DNA of 64,000 bases from Amycolatopsis sp. WQ 127309 (GCF_023023025.1 NZ_CP095481.1:10367001-10431000), one strand, 5' to 3'; positions 17,756-26,435 are shown, numbered from the stretch's first letter. Made by a program: numbers and translations. The notes: generated by a model from the sequence alone, not told the origin.

Positions 17756-18856
17756 CTACCGCTCGTGCGCCGGAACCGTCGGCCCGCGGTGGACGAGCTG
17801 CCCGCCGGGATCTTCCCGGTTGGCCCGGAGCAGGACGTCCTGCACCAGGTGGTGGTCCGGCGAGTGCTTGCACACCGGATCGGTGCGGCCCGCGTCGCCG
17901 GTCAGCGCGAAGGCCTGGCACCGGCAGCCGCCGAAGTCCAGCTCCTTGCGCGGGCAGCTCCGGCACGGGCCGGGCATCCAGTCCGTGCCCCGGAACGCCT
18001 CGAACGCGGCCGACTTCGTCCAGATCCACGCGAGGTCGTGGTCGCGCACCGAAGCGAACTCCATCGTCGTGATCCCGGCGGCCACCGGGCAGGGGTAGAC
18101 GACGCCGTCCGGGGCGACGGTCAGCGCCGTGCGCGCCCAGCCGCCCATGCACGGCTTGGGGTAGGTCTCGTAGTAGTCCGGGAGGATCCAGAGCAGTTCC
18201 AGCCGCTCCGCCAGTTCGGCCTTCCGGCGGGCGTAGACGCCGACCGCCTCGTCCAGCTGGGCCTGGCTCGGCATCAGCGGTTCGCGGTTGCGCAGCGCCC
18301 AGCCGTAGTACTGGGCGTTGGCGAGCTCCAGCCGTTCGGCGCCCCACTTCACGCAGACGTCGATGATCGCGTCCAGCCGGTCCAGGTTCAGCCGGTGCAG
18401 GACGACGTTCATGTTCAGCGGCAGCCCGGCGTCGCGGATGACGCGCGCGGCCGCTTCCTTCTTGTCGAAGCGCTTGCTCGCCGCGATCAGGTCCGTCGCC
18501 TCGGCGGCGTCGCCCTGGATGCTCAGCTGTGCGCTGTTGAGCCCCGCCGCGACGAGCGATTCCGCGCGGCGCTCGGTGAGCCCGAGGCCGCTGGTGATGA
18601 GGTTCGTGTACAGGCCGAGGCGGCGGCACTCGGCGACCAGCGTCTCCAGATCGCCGCGGACGAGGGGTTCGCCGCCCGAAAAGTGGACCTGCAGGACGCC
18701 GAGCCCGGCCGCTTCGCCGAGCACCCGCAGCCAGTGCTCGGTGCCGAGCTCGTCCTGCCGCTCGAGCAGCGCCAGGGGGTTCGAGCAGTAGACGCAGTGC
18801 AGCGGGCACCGGTGGGTGACCTCGGCCAGCAGGCCGTAGGGCGGCGGCGCGGTCAT
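17756..18856 (-). CDS. pqqE: PqqA peptide cyclase PqqE
   Basis: A 366-residue radical SAM enzyme. The [4Fe-4S]/SAM motif is Cys17, Cys21, Cys24 (CPLHCVYC), followed by FSGGEPLVRGDL. The C-terminal SPASM region carries the auxiliary-cluster cysteines (KPCMGGW, VYPCPVA, GPCRSCPRKELDFGGCRC). It forms the Glu-Tyr carbon-carbon bond in PqqA with PqqD as chaperone. The ATG overlaps the pqqD stop in an ATGA, so the two are translationally coupled. Confidence 0.97.
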   Translation of the reverse strand: MTAPPPYGLLAEVTHRCPLHCVYCSNPLALLERQDELGTEHWLRVLGEAAGLGVLQVHFSGGEPLVRGDLETLVAECRRLGLYTNLITSGLGLTERRAESLVAAGLNSAQLSIQGDAAEATDLIAASKRFDKKEAAARVIRDAGLPLNMNVVLHRLNLDRLDAIIDVCVKWGAERLELANAQYYGWALRNREPLMPSQAQLDEAVGVYARRKAELAERLELLWILPDYYETYPKPCMGGWARTALTVAPDGVVYPCPVAAGITTMEFASVRDHDLAWIWTKSAAFEAFRGTDWMPGPCRSCPRKELDFGGCRCQAFALTGDAGRTDPVCKHSPDHHLVQDVLLRANREDPGGQLVHRGPTVPAHER

Positions 18857-19128
18857 GTGACCACCACCCAGCCGCGGCCGCTGGCGTCCTGGAGGAACGC
18901 CATGACGTCGCTGGTGAGATCGGTCGCCTCGAAGTCGTGCTCGAGCCGCTCGACCAGCTGCCGCACGGTCCGGCTGCCGTCGCAGAGTCCCAGGATCGCC
19001 GCGCCGGACTTGTTCAGGAGCACCACCCTCTCGGGTAGCAGCAGCAGCTCCACGTCCCGGACGCTGTCGTGCTTGAGCACCGCCTTGGTGGCCAGCCGGG
19101 GCGTGGCCGTCAGGTCGCCGGTGTCCAT
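18853..19128 (-). CDS. pqqD: PQQ biosynthesis chaperone PqqD
   Basis: 91 residues, the normal PqqD size. It has the winged-helix pattern LATKAVLKHDSVRDVELLLL, then LNKSGAAILGLCDGSRTVRQ and LVERLEHDFEATDL. PqqD binds PqqA and delivers it to PqqE. Its ATG overlaps the pqqC stop by one base (TGATG), and its stop overlaps pqqE. Confidence 0.95.
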   Translation of the reverse strand: MDTGDLTATPRLATKAVLKHDSVRDVELLLLPERVVLLNKSGAAILGLCDGSRTVRQLVERLEHDFEATDLTSDVMAFLQDASGRGWVVVT

Positions 19129-19832
19129 CACGAACTCTTGCCGTACGCGAGCTGCACGGCGTCGAGCAGGCTCCAGAGGACGTCGCACTTGAACTCCAGC
19201 GCCCGCGCGCAGGCGTCCTGCTGCTCCCGGGACGTCGCGTGGCCGAGCACCAGGTCGAGCAGGTGCGCGATGTCTTTCGGCTGCTGGGTGAGCCGGGCCC
19301 GGAAATAGTCCAGGCCTTCCGGCGCGATCCACGGGTAGTGGTGCTCGACGTCGGTGATCCGGCGGCTGAGCAGATCCGGCGCGAACAGCTCGGTCAGAGC
19401 CGACGCCACGGACTCCAGCCACGGCCGCCGGCGGCAGAAGTCCACGTAGGCGTCCACGGCGAAGCGCACGCCGGGCAGCACCGTGTCGTTGTCGAACAGC
19501 TGCTCGCGGGTCAACCCGACGGCTGCGCCCAGGCGCACCCACTTCTCGAGGCCGCCCTCGTCCCCCGTGCGCCCGTCGTGGTCGATGATGCGCTGGATCC
19601 ACCGGCGCCGGTCGTCCCGGCCGGGGAGCTTGGTCAGGATGAACGCGTCCTTCACCGGCAGGTTCACCTGGTAGTAGAAGCGATTCCGCACCCACCCCCG
19701 GAACTCCTCTTCGGTCAGCGAGCCCGCGTGCATCCGTTCGTTGAACGGGTGCAGGTGGTGGTACCGCTTCTCCCCGATCGACCGCAGCCGCGCTTCGAAC
19801 TCCTCCGTCGCTTCCGAGGACCAGGCGTTCAC
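19128..19832 (-). CDS. pqqC: Pyrroloquinoline-quinone synthase PqqC
   Basis: 234 residues of the heme-oxygenase-like all-helical fold. HHLHPFNERMHAGSLTEEEF, RNRFYYQVNLPVKDAFIL and RRITDVEHHYPWI hold the substrate-binding histidines, arginines and tyrosines of PqqC. It performs the final cofactor-free oxidation and ring closure to PQQ. The start is a GTG whose last bases form the pqqB stop (GTGA). Confidence 0.96.
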   Translation of the reverse strand: MNAWSSEATEEFEARLRSIGEKRYHHLHPFNERMHAGSLTEEEFRGWVRNRFYYQVNLPVKDAFILTKLPGRDDRRRWIQRIIDHDGRTGDEGGLEKWVRLGAAVGLTREQLFDNDTVLPGVRFAVDAYVDFCRRRPWLESVASALTELFAPDLLSRRITDVEHHYPWIAPEGLDYFRARLTQQPKDIAHLLDLVLGHATSREQQDACARALEFKCDVLWSLLDAVQLAYGKSS

Positions 19833-20722
19833 ACTTCCACCTCCAAGCCGGCCCGACCGACCTCGATGCCCAGGTCCGTCAGCCGGCGTCGCTCCGGGGA
19901 CTCTTCGTCGAGGATCGGGTTCGTGTTGTTGATGTGCGTGTAGATCTTCCGCTTCGCCGGCAGCGCGGCCAGCGCGTGAGCGGAGCCGTCGGCGCCACCG
20001 ACGGGCAAGTGTCCCATCGAGCGCCCGGTCCGGCTTCCCGCGCCCTGGCCGGACATTTCGTCGTCCGTCCAGAACGTGCCGTCCAGGAAGACGCAGTCGG
20101 CCGGCGCCACCTGCTCGGCGAACGCCGCGTCCCACCGGGGCAGCGTCGGCGCGTACACCACGGTTCCGCCCGTCACCCGGTCTTCCAGGCGGAACCCCAC
20201 CTCCCACTCGGCCGAGGCGCCCGGACGCCCGACGTAGCGAGGTGGCTTGGACCCGGTCGGGAAGGCCGTCACGCGCAACCGGTCGTCCAGGTCCAGGGGC
20301 CGGCCGGTGTCGAGCCGGGACCAGGAGAGGTCGGCGTAATCGCTCAGCAGGTCCCGGACCGGGAAGGACGTGGTCAGCGCTTCGAGCACGGGCGACGTCC
20401 CGTACACCGTCAGCGCCGATCCCTCCCGCAGCACCAGCAGGCCGATCGTGTGATCGAACTCCGCGTCCGTCAGGAGCACCCCGGCCACCGGTGTCTCGCG
20501 GACTTCCGGGCCCGGGTGCAGCGCGGGATCCGCCGCGATCTGGTGGTGGACGTCCGGGGTCGCGTTCAGCAGGAACCACCGCTCACCGGTTCCGGAGACG
20601 GCGATCCCGGCGTGGGTCGTCGCGGCTTCGGTCTTGGCACGGGCCTTCCGGCAGCCGGCGCACGCGCAGTTCCACTGCGGATATCCGCCGCCGGCCGCGA
20701 CTCCGAGACAGTGCACGAACAT
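19829..20722 (-). CDS. pqqB: PQQ biosynthesis protein PqqB (metallo-beta-lactamase fold)
   Basis: 297 residues. The N-terminus (VHCLGVAAGGGYPQWNCACA) and the CxCxxC-like metal cluster (CACAGC) are diagnostic. LLTDAEFDHTIGLLVLREG and YTHINNTNPIL supply metallo-beta-lactamase ligands. PqqB oxidises the tyrosine-derived part of the crosslinked precursor. This is the first gene of the pqqB-C-D-E-A series. I choose the ATG at 20722 because the conserved start falls there; the upstream extension is not conserved-looking. Confidence 0.95.
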   Translation of the reverse strand: MFVHCLGVAAGGGYPQWNCACAGCRKARAKTEAATTHAGIAVSGTGERWFLLNATPDVHHQIAADPALHPGPEVRETPVAGVLLTDAEFDHTIGLLVLREGSALTVYGTSPVLEALTTSFPVRDLLSDYADLSWSRLDTGRPLDLDDRLRVTAFPTGSKPPRYVGRPGASAEWEVGFRLEDRVTGGTVVYAPTLPRWDAAFAEQVAPADCVFLDGTFWTDDEMSGQGAGSRTGRSMGHLPVGGADGSAHALAALPAKRKIYTHINNTNPILDEESPERRRLTDLGIEVGRAGLEVEV

Positions 20723-20824
20723 GGCTGTTACCTTCTGCGCCCCGCGCCGGGCCCGGCAACCGATCACGAACGACCGGCACCGGATCACGGACGAACGGCG
20801 GCCCTCCCCGCACGAGCGGAACGG

Positions 20825-21247
20825 TCAGTTCGCCGGGGTGCGGATTCCGGCCAGGCGGGCCGCCGCGGCGAAGCCGTCGTCGGTGCCGGGCCAGTGGGCG
20901 CGCACGGCGTCGAGTCCCGCGCGGCGGACGACGCCGCGGAGGACGGCCGTGACGATGATGGCGTCGTCGGCGTGGCCGAGCACCGGGATGAAGTCGGGGA
21001 TCAGGTCGATCGGCATGGCGAGGTAGACCAGCAGGAGACCGAGCCGGATCCGGACGCCGCGGGGCAGGGCGGGGTCCGCGGCCAGGCGCCGGATGAGCCG
21101 CAGCACGTCAGGCAGCAGCCGCAGGGCCTCGCGCAGGAGACCGCCCCGCGGCCGGACGACGACGAGCGCGACGATCAGCGCGAGCCAGGCCAGCACGAGC
21201 GCGATGGCGGCGCCGATCAGCAGGTCCCACCAGAACGAGCCGGTCAC
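20825..21247 (-). CDS. DUF1232 (YkvA-family) membrane protein
   Basis: 140 residues. An N-terminal membrane helix (residues 8-30) is followed by a basic linker and the DUF1232 core YLAMPIDLIPDFIPVLGHAD, which is nearly invariant in the family. The function of YkvA proteins is not established. It stands 102 bases upstream of pqqB on the same strand and may be a separate transcript. Confidence 0.85.
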   Translation of the reverse strand: MTGSFWWDLLIGAAIALVLAWLALIVALVVVRPRGGLLREALRLLPDVLRLIRRLAADPALPRGVRIRLGLLLVYLAMPIDLIPDFIPVLGHADDAIIVTAVLRGVVRRAGLDAVRAHWPGTDDGFAAAARLAGIRTPAN

Positions 21248-21419
21248 TGCCGGCCGACGGCGCGAAGCCGCGGTGCCGGGTGGCCACGAGGTTCGACACC
21301 CATCCCGCGCACGTTACGCCCGTGACATCAGGCTGGTCCAGGCGTGACACCAGCGCCGAGGCATCCATCACGGTCCTGTGTGGACGAACGACCTCGGGTA
21401 CCGGTTCGCGTCGGGCTGC

Positions 21420-22118
21420 TCAGCTCGTTCCGGTGAGGTGGGCGTAGGCGACGATGTTGTCCAGGTAGCTGCGCGCCGCTCGGTCGAAGTCGCCACCGCA
21501 GGTGACCAGGCGTAGGCCCGCGTACTCGACTGCTCCGTAGACGTCCTCCGCCGGGAATCGGCTCTTCGGGTACTGCCTCAGGGCGTCGACCGTGAACGTG
21601 GCCGTTCTGCCGTCGCTGCGGCGGATGTGGATCTCGGCCCCCGGTGTGAGCTTGGACAGCCGGTAGAACACGGCCGGGCCGCGGTAGGAGTCGATGTGGC
21701 CCAGGATGACCGACGCGCCCGCCTCGCCCGGGGTCGGGCCGTAGTCGTACCACCCGGCTCTGCTGAAGTCCTTGGGCGACTCGACGGTCCGGTCGGGGTT
21801 GAGGCCCAGCGACAGCAGCGAACCGTCCACGCCGATGCTGGGCACCTGGATCGAGACCGGCGTCGACCGGGGCAACGGCACCGTCGGGCGGGGGGCCGGG
21901 CGGCCGGTGGGCGTCGTGGGCGGCGGGGTCTTCGTGGCCGGTGCGGGGATGCTGCCGGCCGCGGCGACGGGGTCTGGGCCGGGCTTGTGGGTGACGCCGG
22001 CCCAGACCAGGCCGCCGCCGGTCAGGGCCAGCACCACCGCGAGCGCCGGCAGGAGCACGCGGCGGCGCCGGCGGGCGTCGACACGACGCCCGCCGGGCTC
22101 GGGAACCTGGTCAGCCAC
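21420..22118 (-). CDS. Class F sortase
   Basis: 232 residues. A basic N-terminus and one membrane helix (about residues 18-38) are followed by a Pro/Thr-rich linker. The catalytic domain shows IQVPSIGVDGSLLSLGL, the catalytic histidine in LGHIDSYRG and the catalytic cysteine in LVTCGGDF. Class F sortases are actinobacterial transpeptidases that attach surface proteins. The GTG start lies inside the end of the upstream ferritin-like gene (8-base overlap), so the two are coupled and that protein is a candidate substrate. Confidence 0.88.
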   Translation of the reverse strand: MADQVPEPGGRRVDARRRRRVLLPALAVVLALTGGGLVWAGVTHKPGPDPVAAAGSIPAPATKTPPPTTPTGRPAPRPTVPLPRSTPVSIQVPSIGVDGSLLSLGLNPDRTVESPKDFSRAGWYDYGPTPGEAGASVILGHIDSYRGPAVFYRLSKLTPGAEIHIRRSDGRTATFTVDALRQYPKSRFPAEDVYGAVEYAGLRLVTCGGDFDRAARSYLDNIVAYAHLTGTS

Positions 22119-22869
22119 GGGTTTCTTCGTCGTCGCCCGGACGGCGGTGGCGGCCCACGGCGACCGCCGCCGCGCCGGCGACCAGGACCGCTCCGGTGGC
22201 CGTGAGGGCGATGCCGGTCTTGTCGTCGCTCGCACCGCCCGCGCCCATCGCCGGGGCGCCCTTCGGCACGGTCGGCGTGGCGACCAGGAACGGCGCGACG
22301 GCGGCGAGCACGGTCGCCTTGTCCTTCGGCGTCTCGGTGTTGCCCATGAAGACCCCGCCCTTGGCGGGCAGGCCGAGCAGGTTCCCGACGACCGCCGCGT
22401 GCCGGGCTTCCACACCGAAGATGCCCGCCGCGGCCTGCAGGATGGTCTTGTCCTTGACGAAGCCCGCCGCACCGAGGTAGGCGCCGACACCGACGTTCTC
22501 GAAGGTGTGGCTGGCCGTCAGGAAGCTCATGCGGTTGTCGAACGCGGCCCCGAAGTTCACCATCGGCGCTTCGACCGGGGTCCCGCCCAGCTTCTTGATC
22601 GTCGCGGTCAGGGTCGTGACGTGCGACTCCTCGTCGGACTGGATCTGCTTGAGGTAGTCGGCTTCCGCTCCTTCGAGGGAGACGGCTTTGTTGCCCTGGA
22701 CGTAGAACGCCGATTCGAGGTACTCCAGCGTCAGCGCGTAGTTGAGGACGTCGAGGTCGCTCCCGAAGTCGCCGGCCTGGGCCAGCGCCCAGCGGTTGTT
22801 GAGCGCGCCGAGTGCCAGCTGGGGCGAGACGTCGGTGGCCTGCCCGTGGATGAGATCACGCCTGTTCAT
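22111..22869 (-). CDS. Ferritin-like domain protein with C-terminal membrane anchor
   Basis: 252 residues. The core is the four-helix bundle of the desiccation/ferritin_2 group: LDVLNYALTLEYLESAFYVQ, DEESHVTTL and GVEARHAAVV provide the E..ExxH metal-ligand pattern. The C-terminus has a hydrophobic helix (TGIALTATGAVLVAGAAAVA) and then a basic RHRR tail, like a cell-wall sorting tail, but I see no clear LPxTG. No N-terminal signal peptide is obvious; MNRRDLIHG keeps a twin-arginine. The gene overlaps the sortase gene, which suggests anchoring at the surface (inference). Confidence 0.8.
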   Translation of the reverse strand: MNRRDLIHGQATDVSPQLALGALNNRWALAQAGDFGSDLDVLNYALTLEYLESAFYVQGNKAVSLEGAEADYLKQIQSDEESHVTTLTATIKKLGGTPVEAPMVNFGAAFDNRMSFLTASHTFENVGVGAYLGAAGFVKDKTILQAAAGIFGVEARHAAVVGNLLGLPAKGGVFMGNTETPKDKATVLAAVAPFLVATPTVPKGAPAMGAGGASDDKTGIALTATGAVLVAGAAAVAVGRHRRPGDDEETRG

Positions 22870-22896
22870 GAGTGCTTTCCTTACGAGGTCGGGAAG

Positions 22897-23553
22897 TCAG
22901 GAGAGGAACGGCTTGACGATGGCGAGGACTTCGTCCTTCGTCCGCTGCTTCTCGATGGGCGCGGGGAACGGCGCGCCGCCCATGAGCGAGGCCAGCACGG
23001 CCGCGTGCCGCGACTCCACACCGGCGATGGACGCGGCCGCGCCCAGCACGTCACCGCTCTTGATCAGCCCGACCTGACCGTGGTACGCCGTCACGCCGAC
23101 CTCTTCGAAGGTGGACGCCGCTTTCAGGAAACCCGCCTTGTCCTTGAACGTCTCGTCCGGGTACTTGATCGCCGGCTTGGCGACCGGGGTGCCGCCGAGC
23201 TGCTTGATCAACGCCGTGACCGCCGTGACGTGCGCGCTCTCGTGGTCGGCGATCTCGGTGATCAGCTCGAGTTCACGGCCGCTGACGAGCTTCTTCGCCA
23301 GCCCCATCGTGTAGAAGTCCGACTCCAGGTACTCGAGCGTCAACGCGTAGTTGAGGATCTCGAGATCACCCGCGTCACCGGCGGCCGGCGCGGCGATCGC
23401 CGAGGTCACCACCGACCCCAGGCCGCCCGCGACCAGGGTCGCGCCGACCCCGACCAGACCCGCCATCCGGAGGAAGGCCCGGCGGTCGGTCTCGCCGGCG
23501 ATACCCAGCACCGGCTTACCGCCGAAAACCCTGTCGTTCCTGAAAGATCGCAT
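22897..23553 (-). CDS. Tat-exported ferritin-like domain protein
   Basis: 218 residues. A twin-arginine signal (DRRAFLRMAGLVGVG, ending AIAAPAAG) precedes the same four-helix ferritin_2 fold as its neighbour: LEILNYALTLEYLESDFYTM, ADHESAHVTAV and GVESRHAAVL. It is a paralogue of the gene 27 bases downstream, and the two appear to form one operon with the sortase. I start at the ATG 23553, which gives a normal Tat leader. Members are linked to stress or desiccation, without a proven reaction. Confidence 0.82.
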   Translation of the reverse strand: MRSFRNDRVFGGKPVLGIAGETDRRAFLRMAGLVGVGATLVAGGLGSVVTSAIAAPAAGDAGDLEILNYALTLEYLESDFYTMGLAKKLVSGRELELITEIADHESAHVTAVTALIKQLGGTPVAKPAIKYPDETFKDKAGFLKAASTFEEVGVTAYHGQVGLIKSGDVLGAAASIAGVESRHAAVLASLMGGAPFPAPIEKQRTKDEVLAIVKPFLS

Positions 23554-24072
23554 TCGACACCACGCTCTCTGCGCGCTGCGTCCGGCTCGAAGCCGAGCAG
23601 GCTCGTTGGTGAGATCCGGCCGGAGCAAAGACGAAAGTCAGCGAAACCGGCGATCATCCGAGTGCGGGCGGCAACCTCACCGGTTGCCGCGCACCCCGGG
23701 TCGGACCGCCTCGGCCAGATCTCGGATCGGTGTCCACCGACCACCATGGTTCGGAGGCCCACCCGATCGGGTTCACCCGGTAAGGCGACCCGGCCGGCCT
23801 GCAGAACACCCGGATTCTCCGGGCGCATCCCCGCCACCTGCGACGAAACGCACATCAGGGTGAGAAATCCCCTGACCTGATCCTCGCGAGGATCACTCTG
23901 ATGGCCCAGTCTCCGCGGCACCGGTCCGCCGGGCTTCGTCCGCGCGGCGCCGGCTCGGACCAAGCCCGACGCGCCAATGCCTCGAACGCTTCATGGACAG
24001 GCAGCCCGGCCCCCGCTGCCCGAAACGAGTTCACGTTCTGTCGTTCAGACTGCCGAGACAGGAATCGCGGCC
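23554..24072. promoter_or_regulatory. 519-bp divergent upstream region with an 18-bp perfect palindrome
   Basis: No gene is seen. TGATCCTCGCGAGGATCA at 23878-23895 is a perfect 18-bp palindrome between the ferritin-like operon and the divergent sigma factor, well placed as an operator for either. No protein can be assigned to it. Confidence 0.55.
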
Positions 24073-24603
24073 ATGGAAGAACTGCTCGAGCGGGTGGCGT
24101 GCGGAGACCGTTCCGCCTTCGACCGGTTGTACCGGGAATTCTTCGGCCTGGTCTTCCACATCGTGTTCGGCGTGGTGCAGGACCACGCGCAGTCCGAAGA
24201 GGTCACCCAGGAGACGTTCCTCGAACTCTGGGCGACAGCGGCCCGCTTCGACGTCGCGCAGGGCACCGGCGCCCGCTGGGTCACGATGATCGCGCGGCGG
24301 CGGGCCGTCGACCGGGTGCGCGCGGCACAGGCGGCGCGCGAGCGCGACAACCTGGTCGCCCGACAAGCGTTGATCCCGACCGAGCCCGATCCCAGCGAAC
24401 AGGCCCTCACCGGGGCCGAGGTCCGCAGGCTCCGGGACGCGCTGGCGAAACTGCCGAAGGAACAGCAGATCCTGCTCACGCGGGCCTACATCGACGGGGT
24501 GGCCTACCGGGAAATCGCCGCGGCACTGGGGATTCCGGTCAACACCGTGAAGTCGCGCGTGCGGCTGGCCGCGGCCAAGCTCCGGGAGCTGATCCCGCGT
24601 TGA
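24073..24603 (+). CDS. ECF RNA polymerase sigma factor, SigK-like (orphan)
   Basis: 176 residues. Region 2 is seen in FDRLYREFFGLVFHIVFGVV and SEEVTQETFLELWATAARFD, then WVTMIARRRAVDRVRAAQ. Region 4 is LPKEQQILLTRAYIDGVAYR followed by EIAAALGIPVNTVKSRVRLA. The closest relative in the window is SigK at 32541, with the same EEVTQE and RRAVDRVR motifs. No anti-sigma gene adjoins it. The ATG at 24073 has AGGAA upstream; an in-frame ATG at 23977 would add a poorly conserved leader. It faces the ferritin-like/sortase operon and could control it. Confidence 0.88.
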   Translation: MEELLERVACGDRSAFDRLYREFFGLVFHIVFGVVQDHAQSEEVTQETFLELWATAARFDVAQGTGARWVTMIARRRAVDRVRAAQAARERDNLVARQALIPTEPDPSEQALTGAEVRRLRDALAKLPKEQQILLTRAYIDGVAYREIAAALGIPVNTVKSRVRLAAAKLRELIPR

Positions 24604-24609
24604 GCGCCG

Positions 24610-24939
24610 TCAGCCCAGGACGCCCGCGACGTTCGCGCGGTCGGCCCCCAAGGTGACGTACACCCCCGCCCACGCCCGGTCGGCGTCGGACGGCGCCGCG
24701 CGGTCGCAGTACGGCTTCCGCCCGTTGGCGGTGTAGTACCGCAGCAGGGGCAGGGTTTCGTCGGTCCGGACCTGCGCCGGATCGCGGTAGCGGGCGCCCG
24801 GACCGGCCGGCTGGTGCTTCATGCAGCCGACCGGCTGGTTGCCCTCGTTGTCGAACACCGGCCCGGGATCGGGCGGGGCGGCCGAACACCCGGCGACCAA
24901 GAGCAAGCAGGCCAGTACGGCGATCACGCGCATCGTCAT
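24610..24939 (-). CDS. Small lipoprotein of the DUF4331/NicO operon
   Basis: 109 residues. The signal peptide MTMRVIAVLACLLLVAGCSA ends in a clear lipobox (LVAGC). The mature part is short, has two further cysteines (VGCMKH, PYCDRA) that could pair, and matches no family known to me. The ATG overlaps the stop of the NicO gene as ATGA, so it is the last, translationally coupled gene of the operon and should act at the outer face of the membrane, perhaps with the transporter. Confidence 0.72.
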   Translation of the reverse strand: MTMRVIAVLACLLLVAGCSAAPPDPGPVFDNEGNQPVGCMKHQPAGPGARYRDPAQVRTDETLPLLRYYTANGRKPYCDRAAPSDADRAWAGVYVTLGADRANVAGVLG

Positions 24940-26435
24940 CCGTTTCCCGTCGCGGCACGGACGGCCAGGCCGAGCCCGACCACCAGCACCAGTGTCGCGG
25001 TGAGCACCGGCATCCAGCCGGACAACCGGGCGGCCCGGGCCCGCAGCCGGTCCATGCGGCGCATCGTCTCCAGGCGGTCGCGCAGCCGGACCAGGATCAG
25101 GCCGACGGCGGTCAGGGTGGCCGCCATGCCGAACCCGTAGCCGAAGACCAGCAGGACGCCGAACCACGTCCGGCCGAGCGCGACCGCGCCCAGCAGGACG
25201 ACGAGCGCCGACGGGCTCGGGACCAGCCCCCCGGCGACCCCCATCCCGATCAGTCCGCCACGCCCGAAGCCCTGCCCATGCCCGTGTCCGTGTCCATGCC
25301 CGTGGCCGTGGCCATGCCCATGACCGTGCCCATGTCCGTGGCCGGGCGTTCCCGCTCCGGCGACGGCACCGACCAGGACCGGTTCCTCCGGCACCTGCTT
25401 CGCGCGGTTGCGCAGCGCCGTCACCAGCAGCCAGCCGCCGATGCCCGTCACCAGCAGCCCGCTCGCCACCCCGAGCCAGCTCAGCACGCTCTCCCCCGCG
25501 AGCGCGCTCGACCCGCTGATGACCAACCCCAGCAGCAGCACCCCGGCGGTGTGGGTCACCGTCACCGTCGCGCCGACGACCAGCGCGTCCCGCGTCGACC
25601 CGCGTTTCCCGGCCAGGTAGGCGGCGATCAGCGTCTTGCCGTGCCCGGGCAGGGCGGCGTGCGACGCGCCGAGGAGCAGCGACAGCAGCACGGCGAGCGC
25701 GCCCACCGCCGGGGTCAGGTCGTCGGTGCCGACCAAGCCGGTGAACGTCCGGGTGACCGTGCCGACCACCGCGTCCAGCGGCCCGAGGTGCGGGGCGACG
25801 TCGGCGGCGGCACCCCCGCCGGCCCCGGGTTCGACGCGCAGGGTGGCCTCGCGGACGTCGAGCGGGTTGGCCAGCAGGTCGTCGGGGTAGGCACGCAGCT
25901 CGTTGCTGACGCTGGACGTCGGCAGCCCGTCGGCCGGGAGGCGGACGCCGTCGCCGACGGCGGTCATCTCGCGCCAGCCGATCCGGTCGGTGCGGAAGCC
26001 GTCGCGGATCGTCAGCGTCGCGGCCCGGTCCAGCCGAGCGGGCGCGGACATCGCGCAGGTGAGCCTGCTCGTCGCGAGCCCGGCCTGGCCCGGCGGGAAC
26101 TCCAGGGTGCTGGAGTTCAGCGTCAGCGGCACGAGCCGGCCGTCGACCGTGACGGGCGTGGCCGACAGCTTGGCCGCGCAGTCGACGGCGGCCCGGGCAG
26201 CGGCCTCCGCGGCGCTGACCACGCCGTCGTGGTCGGTGTCCACGGCCGGCTTGTCCTGGACCGTCGGGATCTCCGCACTGTCCACAACGGACAACAGGTC
26301 GAGCGTGCCCGGGTGCAGCGTCAGCCCGTCGTAGTGGTTGACCGTGAAGTTCCCGAGCGGGTGCGCGGCCGCGGCCGGCGCGGCGAGGAGTGCGAGCGCC
26401 AGCAGCCCGAACAGGACGGCCACGAGCCGTTTCAC
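24936..26435 (-). CDS. NicO/RcnA-type Ni/Co transporter with EF-hand and His-rich loop
   Basis: 499 residues. A signal peptide (residues 1-23) leads to an extracytoplasmic domain of about 200 residues that contains an EF-hand-like loop (DTDHDGVVSAAE). The C-terminal half has six or more membrane helices with the NicO signature ALPGHGKTLIAAYLAGK. A cytoplasmic or external loop of eleven or more His-Gly pairs (around 25280-25350) should bind metal. NicO members export or import Ni/Co. The GTG start overlaps the TPR gene stop. The fusion of an exported domain to the transporter is notable. Confidence 0.8.
   Translation of the reverse strand: MKRLVAVLFGLLALALLAAPAAAAHPLGNFTVNHYDGLTLHPGTLDLLSVVDSAEIPTVQDKPAVDTDHDGVVSAAEAAARAAVDCAAKLSATPVTVDGRLVPLTLNSSTLEFPPGQAGLATSRLTCAMSAPARLDRAATLTIRDGFRTDRIGWREMTAVGDGVRLPADGLPTSSVSNELRAYPDDLLANPLDVREATLRVEPGAGGGAAADVAPHLGPLDAVVGTVTRTFTGLVGTDDLTPAVGALAVLLSLLLGASHAALPGHGKTLIAAYLAGKRGSTRDALVVGATVTVTHTAGVLLLGLVISGSSALAGESVLSWLGVASGLLVTGIGGWLLVTALRNRAKQVPEEPVLVGAVAGAGTPGHGHGHGHGHGHGHGHGHGHGHGQGFGRGGLIGMGVAGGLVPSPSALVVLLGAVALGRTWFGVLLVFGYGFGMAATLTAVGLILVRLRDRLETMRRMDRLRARAARLSGWMPVLTATLVLVVGLGLAVRAATGNG

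Noticed and set aside
22111..22869. LPxTG sorting signal in the ferritin-like protein beside the sortase
   Set aside because: A hydrophobic helix and basic tail exist, but I see no LPxTG or close variant; kept only as a hypothesis.
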